Assembly (NCBI GenBank): GCA_017961385.1
Contig: JAGCXJ010000104.1
Location: 1 to 13,628 of the forward strand
DNA length: 13,628 nucleotides
From: Lachnospiraceae bacterium
GTDB taxonomy: Bacteria; Bacillota; Clostridia; Lachnospirales; Lachnospiraceae
Reading direction: 5' to 3'
The notes under the pieces were generated by a model, which searched no databases, was not told the origin of the DNA, and saw only the letters and a program-made list of their open reading frames with translations. Position 1 is the first letter of the stretch, and each line of letters begins with the position of its first letter. Shown here one piece after another: positions 8,601 to 13,628 of this stretch. The position numbers and the translations under genes were made by a program.

Positions 8601-9099
8601 CCAAAAAATCGGCATACAGCACCCTCAGATCCTTAAGTTTTGCCTTAAGAGCGCCTTTGGATTCGCTGAATCTTATAAGTTTGTCGAGTTCTTCGGGTCC
8701 TATTCTGTACTGCATGAATTCGCAGATAGATGATTTGACTTCATGTATGAAGCCGCTTCGCTTTAGATTTGAACTAAGATATGGAAGTCTGTCCTTTATA
8801 TCGGAAGCAAGCCTTCTTAAGACAATACTCTTTCCAGTAGCGTCAAGCACCAGTCTGTTTTCGCAGTTGGTCTCTTCAAAGATACGATGTGCAAGACGTA
8901 AAAAGCTGAGGACATCAATATTCATGATGCCTCCGCCCGCTATCTTTACCATATCAGCCTGTGTCTGCATGGTGAACTGATCCGGAACGATCACAAAGTA
9001 TCTCTTGTCCCGGTTATTTTTCGCCATCTGATCTATGGTCCTGTATATGTATTCGCTTTTACCGGTGCCTGAAGCACCCGTTATCATCTGTAATCCCAT
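5686..9099 (-). CDS. addB: AddB, helicase-nuclease subunit B of the AddAB complex
   Basis: AddB is AddA's partner. In characterised systems it cuts the 5' strand, scans for Chi and holds an iron-sulfur cluster. The 1137 residues begin MGLQMITGASGTGKSEYIY with a Walker A motif at 8-15 (Lys14). The C-terminal RecB-type nuclease carries VIDYKTGNR (about 930). The four cluster cysteines are present: one near residue 770 (QFAGCAYSYFLRYG) and three near 1090-1100 in CTYCAYKKVC, with the expected Cx2Cx5C spacing. A charged tail of about 35 residues follows the last cysteine. The ATG overlaps the stop of the upstream HD-GYP-like gene as TAATG, and no strong ribosome binding site is visible before it, so translation probably depends on re-initiation. 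The stop overlaps the addA start by 8 bases. Confidence 0.95.
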   Translation of the reverse strand: MGLQMITGASGTGKSEYIYRTIDQMAKNNRDKRYFVIVPDQFTMQTQADMVKIAGGGIMNIDVLSFLRLAHRIFEETNCENRLVLDATGKSIVLRRLASDIKDRLPYLSSNLKRSGFIHEVKSSICEFMQYRIGPEELDKLIRFSESKGALKAKLKDLRVLYADFLDYIKDSYITTEESMDLLAAKLEEYKLIKDSVVVFDGFTGFTPVQMRVVTALMKLCDTVYITLTLEKNANGKDGLFALTYKTYETLFKAAKDNDIEIQKDIICERNHRFADKPGLLHLERNLFRYPFDTYPGIPKELDLYEAADTEDEVRHLAMNIRELLFNGAQYREMAVITGNIESYENHILRTFSDFDIPVYIDKTRAIVLNPFVEYTKSLLRMIQKNFDRDSVIRFLRSGIAGFDPDDTDIFENFCIKTGLKGKKRYESYIADKDIELAGRINKIREALIDSIEPVLSADIKPSGKLKANVYVRALYECYEKNDLYSRLKLFEDGFREMGDFTKEKEYAQIYRLTMELLEQICGLLGEEEITLEEFSDILEAGFEEISVGTIPQGVDKVIVGDMERSRLKPVKYLFFLGLNDGYVPRKSSKCSILSDMEREYLAGNDMDLELAPTPRQKIFIQRFYMYSNLVKPSDRLYMSYSSVDNEGRSMRCAYIIPVIRKIFPKLEVKRPDMNNRLKDIGNEAYLKEYVCSKLREYADHDLNENDRDELMQAISLMLSLGDRATKDLLEMFINNSFYRYRDENIDAKIAGILYGERLLASISRMEQFAGCAYSYFLRYGLTLKERETYDLDNRDMGSIFHEVLEKYGNCVADRGLSWTDMTPEETEEIINKALEESVIDSGSILFENEANRYIYKKMSRVLNKAIDVLTYQLRAGQYKVSALEIPFKRIDTLDEINVALDKQEKMELNGRIDRIDTLESDDNVYVKVIDYKTGNRDFSLLNFYHGLQLQLVVYMSEGMKESAKRFKDRQILPGALLYYRIADNTVDADNETDEDKINSMIKDSLKTKGLINDDPTNVFGITGIKDGKSDVVNLGFNKNGSYSSSSSVMNVENMRLLSDYAQFKLRQIGNDIISGKITKNPIKEDERKNSCTYCAYKKVCGFDKRLDGYEMKQLKKADDDMLLAKMRQDMEAEING

Positions 9100-10286
9100 T
9101 AAAATACACTCTGTCCCAGTATGCTGCGCTCCTTCTCAAGCCTTATCTGATCATCGATAGCCTCGCAGGCTAACTTGACTATACGTATGTCATAAGCCTT
9201 TCCGCCCTGAGCGGTAAGCTCCTGCTTGATCTGTTCAAGGCTTACATCCTTTTGCTCGAGTCTTGAGATAAAGTTTGCGATACCGACGATCCTTGCTATC
9301 TCGGGTATTTCATCGGCTCTTAACCCCTTGTAGCCGTCGCCCTTCCATTTCTCATGGTGATAGAGTGCCGCATCGCTTATCTTTTCAAGTTCGAGCTGAT
9401 TTATGATATCGTAGCCGATATCGACATGCTTTTTATATACTTCATATTCCTCATCGGTAAGCTCTGTCCTGTCCATATATACATCGGGGATACCGATCTT
9501 TCCTATGTCATGCAAAAGACCTGCGTAGTAATATGTCTTTAACTCCTCTTCCTTGCGTACTCCCATCTTTCCTGCAATGAGCCTTGTCCAGATCGCGGTA
9601 AGCTCGGAATGCTTTGCCATATGAGGAGACTTGGTCTCAAGAGTCTTGTACATAGCGACCAGTATCTTAAGGTTTACATCTCTTCTGCCGGCTTTTCCCT
9701 TCTCTATGAGCTCGCTCAGGTTTTCAGTATATTTTCGCTTGTTTATCCAGTAATTGGTCATGCCGTAAACAATGAAGTTTGCTGTAGCCATGAAACCTGC
9801 CATGATATATACGAATCTCTCGCAGAACTCCTTTGAGTACATATCTACCATCTTGTTGTTGATATTTATCGAGAATACGACGGCCATGAACAGGCAGCTG
9901 AAAAGGCCCAGTACATTGCCCCATAAAAGGCCCAGTATAAAGACAGACAGTACTGCTATCATCAGGGCCACAAAGCATGCGATCTGTCCCAGTCCTCCGG
10001 ATAATACCACTGTCAGTACTACGCCCGTGACTATCCCGATGCACACCACATCCACATAAATATATGTCTTGTGCGCACTTATCTCAGAATCGATGAACCA
10101 TGCCGTTAAGGAGATCGTAAAAAGCATGACATAGTTATTAAGCCCCATGCGGGCAGAATAAACTATCGCCCATATCGTGGCGATACAGGCAACACGCTTA
10201 AGCCAGAGAGACATCTTGTCATCATGAGGTCTCTCGGCGAGGCATTCGATTATATGTTCAATTACCTGTTCAGCTCTCGATATCAT
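9099..10286 (-). CDS. Membrane protein with degenerate HD-GYP-like phosphohydrolase domain
   Basis: This 395-residue protein has about six membrane segments between residues 31 and 176, a charged linker (about 181-215) and an HD-GYP-type cytoplasmic domain. It keeps AKHSE (225-228), LLHDIGKIGIPD with His259, Asp260 and Lys263, KKH (His287) and YHH (His310, His311). Changed positions are clear: GYP has become GYK (318-320), the usual AD in RIIAVAD is AN (Asn338), the second Asp a few residues on is Ser341, and the RPYR-type segment is absent. HD-GYP proteins normally hydrolyse cyclic di-GMP or related dinucleotides using a metal centre whose last ligand is that aspartate, so this copy may be inactive, altered in substrate, or regulatory. 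It overlaps the canonical HD-GYP gene upstream by 17 bases and addB downstream by 1 base. No strong ribosome binding site is visible before the ATG. Confidence 0.82.
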   Translation of the reverse strand: MISRAEQVIEHIIECLAERPHDDKMSLWLKRVACIATIWAIVYSARMGLNNYVMLFTISLTAWFIDSEISAHKTYIYVDVVCIGIVTGVVLTVVLSGGLGQIACFVALMIAVLSVFILGLLWGNVLGLFSCLFMAVVFSININNKMVDMYSKEFCERFVYIMAGFMATANFIVYGMTNYWINKRKYTENLSELIEKGKAGRRDVNLKILVAMYKTLETKSPHMAKHSELTAIWTRLIAGKMGVRKEEELKTYYYAGLLHDIGKIGIPDVYMDRTELTDEEYEVYKKHVDIGYDIINQLELEKISDAALYHHEKWKGDGYKGLRADEIPEIARIVGIANFISRLEQKDVSLEQIKQELTAQGGKAYDIRIVKLACEAIDDQIRLEKERSILGQSVF

Positions 10287-11475
10287 CGGCTAATATCTTT
10301 ATCTTTCCTTCTCTTATAAGTTCACATACGGCGTAAGCAAGCTTTGGCTCAAACTGCTCGCCGTTGTCATTTTCAAAAACATTTATTATATATTCCTTGG
10401 AGCATGGCTTTCTGTATACTCTCTCAGAGTTCATAGCATCAAGCGTATCCGCTACCGCTATTATCCTTCCCTCCATGGGGATCTCGTCACCCTTTAATCC
10501 GTCCGGGTATCCCTTGCCGTCATATCGCTCATGGTGATATCTGGCACCGTAGAATATCTTCGGATAAAACGTCAGCTCCTTTAAGATATCAGAACCCCAT
10601 TTGGTATGGTTCTTTACTATCTTGTATTCCTCATCGGAAAGCCCTTCAGAGTTGTTAAGTATCCTGTCGGGGACCGCTATCTTTCCAATGTCATGCAAAA
10701 GCGCCGCGTTGTATATTACTCTGAGTGACGATGGATCGGCGGCATATCCGCTCTTTTCGGCAATGAGCTTTGAATACCTTGCAACTCTCAGCGAATGCTC
10801 CTTGGTATACTGATCCTTTTCATCTATAAGCGCGCTGACTATGGCAACGGAATCAAACATTGCCTGGTCGACCTTTTCAAGCTCGTCTCCGAGCTCCTTC
10901 ATAAGTCTCTTTTCCTGCGCGTCCTGATCTATACGGTTCTTTTTATAAAAAAGGTTCCCGACAAATGATGCCACAAAAGTACATGCATACATCAACGGGA
11001 ACGTAAATGCATATTCATCGCTGTAGTGATACGGGAGCATGTTTCTGACGGGAGTATAGAAAATCACTATGCTGAACACCTGAAAGAATGTACACCATCC
11101 GAGTCCGACCGGCATGCCGAACTGGATGAATATGACAAAGACCGCCAAAAGCCCCCAATAGTAGCTTATTCCGTCATTGACGCCGAATAAGCCGTAGAAG
11201 GTAAGGACTACTCCCAGAAAGATCAGGAAGTTTAAAAGAAATCCTTTTTTATTTCGTACACGTCTGCATATGAACGGTATCAGTATAAGTGCCGTACCGA
11301 TCATATATGCAGACAGTACCGTTTTTAATTGATCAACGTTTTTAAAGTTTACAGCGTATATGATGATACCGAAAAAGAACGCAACCTTGCCCAAGGTTTC
11401 GTAATCGAGATCCATATTCTTCTCATAATCATAAACCGTCCGGATAAGCTCCGGCATCTTCAATACGCTTTTCAT
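10270..11475 (-). CDS. Membrane-bound HD-GYP domain protein, probable cyclic dinucleotide phosphodiesterase
   Basis: The 401-residue protein has about six hydrophobic segments between residues 28 and 176, a likely coiled-coil linker (about 183-215) and a complete HD-GYP domain. The motifs are KEHSLRVARYS (225-235, Glu226 and His227), LLHDIGKIAVPD (259-270, His261, Asp262, Lys265), KNH (His290), YHHERYDGKGYP (313-324) and GRIIAVADTLDAM (336-348, Asp343), so all expected metal ligands are present. Members of this family open cyclic di-GMP or related 3',3'-cyclic dinucleotides. The substrate here cannot be told from sequence. No ligand-sensing PAS, GAF or receiver domain is present, so the membrane part is probably the sensor. 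The ATG follows the uraA stop by 16 bases with only a weak AGG before it, and the stop lies 17 bases inside the next gene. Confidence 0.88.
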   Translation of the reverse strand: MKSVLKMPELIRTVYDYEKNMDLDYETLGKVAFFFGIIIYAVNFKNVDQLKTVLSAYMIGTALILIPFICRRVRNKKGFLLNFLIFLGVVLTFYGLFGVNDGISYYWGLLAVFVIFIQFGMPVGLGWCTFFQVFSIVIFYTPVRNMLPYHYSDEYAFTFPLMYACTFVASFVGNLFYKKNRIDQDAQEKRLMKELGDELEKVDQAMFDSVAIVSALIDEKDQYTKEHSLRVARYSKLIAEKSGYAADPSSLRVIYNAALLHDIGKIAVPDRILNNSEGLSDEEYKIVKNHTKWGSDILKELTFYPKIFYGARYHHERYDGKGYPDGLKGDEIPMEGRIIAVADTLDAMNSERVYRKPCSKEYIINVFENDNGEQFEPKLAYAVCELIREGKIKILADDIES

Positions 11476-11491
11476 AACCTAGTATTACCGT

Positions 11492-12856
11492 TTATTCCTC
11501 GGGTCCGTTCTTTAACATGATATTTGTCAGGATACCCAGGATGAGCGCACATGCTATCGAGGTTATCGTAACGCTGCCAAAGTTAAGAGTAAGGCCTCCG
11601 ATACCTGCTATAAGTATAACAGATACAACAAATAAATTCTTGTTCTTGTTAAGGTCGACAGCCTGTACCATCTTAAGACCGGATACGGCGATAAAGCCGT
11701 AGAGTGCCATGCAGACACCGCCCATTACACATGAGGGGATCGAATTTACAAATGCCACAAACGGTGCAACAAATGCGATAAGTATCGCTCCTATCGCTGC
11801 TGCGATTATGGAAGCAACGCTGGCATTCTTTGTTATTGCAACACATCCTATAGATTCACCGTATGTCGTATTGGGACATCCGCCGAAGAACGCTCCGACC
11901 ATTGATCCTATGCCGTCTCCCAGGAGAGTCCTGTGAAGGCCCGGATCCTTTAACAGATCCTTTTCTATGATAGATGAAATGTTCTTGTGATCAGCGATAT
12001 GCTCGGCAAATACTACAAATGCCACGGGAACATATGCTGCAAATATCGTAAGTATATAACCTCCGTCTATTCCCTCGCTGAAAGCTCCGAAAGCAGTCAT
12101 AAATGTGAATGTCGGAAGTGTAAAGAATGTTGAGAGTCCGACTCCGTTTGCAACCAGCGCCTTATACGGCTCTGTGCTTAATACCTTTATCGAATCGATG
12201 CCTGCACCATTTCCGATAGCCGTAAGTATTGCTGCAACCGCATATCCTGCAAGTATTCCGAAGATGAAGGGAATGAGTTTTCCGAATTTCTTTCCGTATA
12301 CTGAGCATGCCATTGTAACACCGAGTGTCACAAGTCCGCAAAGCAAAGCTACAAGAGGGCTTGCAACAGCTGCTCCTTCGGCATCCTTTACTCCGCCGGT
12401 AACTATATCTCCTACCGCATTTCCCGCAAGCGAGAGACCGATTATCGCAACTGTGGGGCCTATTACTACCGCAGGCATGAGCTTGTCGATCCAGTCAACG
12501 CCTACAAGCTTGACAATAAGAGCTATTACCACATAAACAAGTCCTGCAAAGATCGCTCCAAGGATCAGTCCGATATATCCGACAGCCACTGAGCTCGCAC
12601 CTGCGAAGGCTGCTGCCATCGAACCTAAGAACGCGAATGATGATCCCAGAAATACCGGGCTCTTTTTCCTTGTGAAGAACACATAAACAAGAGTTCCAAC
12701 ACCTGCACCGAACAGAGCCGCAGCCGGTTCCATTCCATTGCCTACTATGACAGGAACGACCAGTGTCGCCGCCATAATTGCAAGAAGTTGCTGAATGGCA
12801 AATACGATCAATTCGCCAAACTTGGGTTTGTCTTCAACCTGATAAATTAGTTTCAT
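11492..12856 (-). CDS. uraA: Uracil permease, NCS2 (nucleobase:cation symporter-2) family
   Basis: This inner-membrane symporter would import uracil for pyrimidine salvage. I place the start at the ATG complementary to 12854-12856 (MKLIYQVEDKPKFGE), giving 454 residues, because GGGAGG lies 5 bases upstream. A TTG 16 codons earlier (12904) has no comparable site and adds a non-family leader. The sequence is hydrophobic throughout, consistent with 14 membrane segments. Family hallmarks are PVFLGSSFAF (67-76), FAEHIADH (283-290, Glu285), KDPGLHRTLLGDG (303-315) and CPNTTYGESIG (327-337, Glu334). The spacing of the two glutamates (49) equals that of the uracil-binding pair in E. coli UraA (241 and 290, from memory). 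Xanthine carriers share the fold but not this AEH...TTYGE pattern as closely. It is the first gene of the leftward series. No PyrR-type leader motif was recognised. Confidence 0.92.
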   Translation of the reverse strand: MKLIYQVEDKPKFGELIVFAIQQLLAIMAATLVVPVIVGNGMEPAAALFGAGVGTLVYVFFTRKKSPVFLGSSFAFLGSMAAAFAGASSVAVGYIGLILGAIFAGLVYVVIALIVKLVGVDWIDKLMPAVVIGPTVAIIGLSLAGNAVGDIVTGGVKDAEGAAVASPLVALLCGLVTLGVTMACSVYGKKFGKLIPFIFGILAGYAVAAILTAIGNGAGIDSIKVLSTEPYKALVANGVGLSTFFTLPTFTFMTAFGAFSEGIDGGYILTIFAAYVPVAFVVFAEHIADHKNISSIIEKDLLKDPGLHRTLLGDGIGSMVGAFFGGCPNTTYGESIGCVAITKNASVASIIAAAIGAILIAFVAPFVAFVNSIPSCVMGGVCMALYGFIAVSGLKMVQAVDLNKNKNLFVVSVILIAGIGGLTLNFGSVTITSIACALILGILTNIMLKNGPEE

Positions 12857-12861
12857 GTAAA

Positions 12862-12867
12862 CCTCCC
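12862..12867 (-). promoter_or_regulatory. Ribosome binding site fixing the uraA start
   Basis: The complement of 12862-12867 reads GGGAGG, 5 bases before the ATG at 12856. It is far stronger than anything before the upstream TTG at 12904, so it decides the start. Its GGG could also take part in a leader stem with CCTAAAC (complement of 12930-12936). Confidence 0.8.
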
Positions 12868-12878
12868 AAACACTATGA

Positions 12879-12890
12879 ATTTTTAACAGT
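12879..12890. repeat. Direct repeat copy 1, ATTTTTAACAGT
   Basis: This is an exact 12-base match to 12990-13001. The copy lies in the uraA leader, between the ribosome binding site and the candidate promoter, ending 22 bases before the uraA start codon. It could be an operator or a chance AT-rich match. See copy 2. Confidence 0.6.
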
Positions 12891-12933
12891 GAACAGAGTC
12901 TCAAATACCGACTCGCACACCCCTCCAGCGTTT

Positions 12934-12962
12934 AGGTTATCATAGGGATTTTTATTTGTAAA
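12934..12962 (-). promoter_or_regulatory. Candidate promoter of uraA and the HD-GYP/addBA series
   Basis: On the minus strand TTTACA (complement of 12957-12962) is followed after 17 bases by TAACCT (complement of 12934-12939). A TG one base ahead of the -10 gives an extended -10. The -35 is good and the -10 only half-matched, so confidence is moderate. Transcription would start near 12927 with a leader of about 70 bases. No other obvious promoter was found before the downstream genes. Confidence 0.45.
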
Positions 12963-12984
12963 GAAGTTGTGATATATTTAATCT
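12956..12984 (+). promoter_or_regulatory. Candidate promoter of the DUF6062-like gene
   Basis: TTGTAA (12956-12961) is followed after 17 bases by TAATCT (12979-12984). Both boxes are imperfect. An alternative -10 is TATAAA at 13001-13006, but it lacks a fitting -35. The -35 box here overlaps that of the proposed uraA promoter on the other strand, so the two genes may share a control region. Confidence 0.35.
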
Positions 12985-12989
12985 GATAG

Positions 12990-13001
12990 ATTTTTAACAG
13001 T
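12990..13001. repeat. Direct repeat copy 2, ATTTTTAACAGT
   Basis: This is the second exact copy of the 12-base sequence at 12879-12890, 111 bases further on. It ends 24 bases before the start of the rightward gene and touches the possible -10 TATAAA. The two copies sit almost symmetrically, each 22-24 bases from a start codon of the divergent pair. Confidence 0.6.
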
Positions 13002-13025
13002 ATAAAAATGCCTTAAGGAGAGCCT

Positions 13026-13628
13026 ATGAAAGAGAAGCTTTACACCATACCAATCAACGACGCAGTCAATGCCGATGACGAATGTCCCATGTGCTATATA
13101 GAGCGCTCGATCGAGCAGGATCTTATGGATTTTGTTCTCGGCAGCGGTTCATCATACATGGAATCAGATATACGTGAAAAGACCGATGAAGCCGGTTTTT
13201 GCAGGACTCATTTCAAAAAGATGTATGACTACGGAAATACTCTTGGAAACGCCTGGATCATGAAGACTCATATGAAGAAGATGATGGATGAGATGTGGCA
13301 GGCAAAGGCTCTCTATACGGTCACCAAAAACGGGCCTGTTGCAATGCTTAAGCGCTCAACAGCTCCGGGGGCTAACGCATTCAGCGCATGGGTCAACAAG
13401 CGAAATAAAAAATGCTATATATGCAATGCATTTGAAGAAAACTATGACAGATATCTCATGACGTTTTTTGATATGTATTTCAAGGACAGCGAGTTTAAAG
13501 AAAAAGTAAATTCCCACAAGGGATTCTGTCTGCCTCACTTCGGGGATATGCTAAACTATGCCACCTGTCATCTTTCAGACAAGCAGCAGAAGGAGTTTTC
13601 CGACACGTTCTTTCCTCTTATGGAGAAG
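13026..13628 (+). CDS. Cys/His-rich protein resembling DUF6062 (partial, right edge)
   Basis: The gene starts at an ATG preceded by AAGGAG (13015-13020) at 5 bases and stays open for 201 codons to the window edge. It begins MKEKLYTIPINDAVNADDEC. From memory it resembles the DUF6062 family of clostridia, whose function is unknown to me. No signal peptide or membrane segment is seen, so it is probably cytoplasmic. Two similar halves each hold a CxxC and, 35-36 residues later, a GFCxxHF: Cys20/Cys23 with Cys59/His62, and Cys130/Cys133 with Cys168/His171. The halves also share an acidic helix after the CxxC. Two zinc-type sites of three Cys and one His each are the simplest reading. The end after residue 201 is not visible. 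It is divergent from uraA. Confidence 0.75.
   Translation, partial: MKEKLYTIPINDAVNADDECPMCYIERSIEQDLMDFVLGSGSSYMESDIREKTDEAGFCRTHFKKMYDYGNTLGNAWIMKTHMKKMMDEMWQAKALYTVTKNGPVAMLKRSTAPGANAFSAWVNKRNKKCYICNAFEENYDRYLMTFFDMYFKDSEFKEKVNSHKGFCLPHFGDMLNYATCHLSDKQQKEFSDTFFPLMEK

Noticed and set aside
12857..12904. TTG start extending UraA by 16 residues
   Set aside because: There is no good ribosome binding site before it. The added peptide is not permease-like, and the ATG at 12856 has GGGAGG 5 bases upstream.
12857..12930. PyrR-binding attenuator or purine riboswitch in the uraA leader
   Set aside because: The conserved sequence blocks of either element were not found, and there is no terminator hairpin.
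1..13628. Mobile elements, CRISPR arrays, tRNA or rRNA genes, phage genes
   Set aside because: No transposase or integrase motifs, terminal inverted repeats, regularly spaced repeats or tRNA-like folds were seen on either strand.

Overview
This window reads as an ordinary chromosomal stretch of a Gram-positive anaerobe, most likely a clostridium of the Lachnospiraceae type. The inference rests on AddAB instead of RecBCD, a riboswitch-controlled ThiT thiamine transporter, strong GGAGG ribosome binding sites, and a cysteine-rich gene resembling the clostridial DUF6062 family. I see no mobile element, CRISPR array, tRNA or rRNA. Coding density is high, and no gene-free stretch exceeds about 240 bases.

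Left part (1-2046). A partial leftward membrane-protein gene runs off the left edge. Divergent from it is a rightward thiamine unit: a near-consensus promoter (TTGACA, 17 bases, TATACT), a TPP riboswitch, thiT (thiamine uptake, S component of an ECF transporter) and thiN (thiamine pyrophosphokinase). ThiT imports thiamine, ThiN makes TPP, and TPP would shut the unit off. The sequence after the aptamer suggests translational control by masking of the ribosome binding site, with a 6-base antisequestor inside aptamer helix P2.

Centre (2049-12856), all leftward. In transcription order: uraA (uracil permease), two membrane-bound HD-GYP proteins, addB and addA. The last four genes overlap by 17, 1 and 8 bases, and only 16 bases separate them from uraA, so they look like one transcript with coupled translation. 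The first HD-GYP protein is canonical. The second keeps the HD core but has lost the GYP proline and the last metal-binding aspartate. Two signalling-type phosphohydrolases tied to the AddAB repair and anti-phage nuclease is the most unusual arrangement here.

Right part (12857-13628). A 169-base divergent intergenic region carries an exact 12-base direct repeat near each gene start and a possible folded uraA leader. After it comes a rightward gene, cut by the right edge, that encodes two copies of a CxxC-x35-CxxH module, probably two metal sites.

I found no clearly new defence or mobile system. The HD-GYP/AddAB coupling, the degenerate HD-GYP partner, the duplicated Cys/His protein and the riboswitch architecture are the points worth checking.
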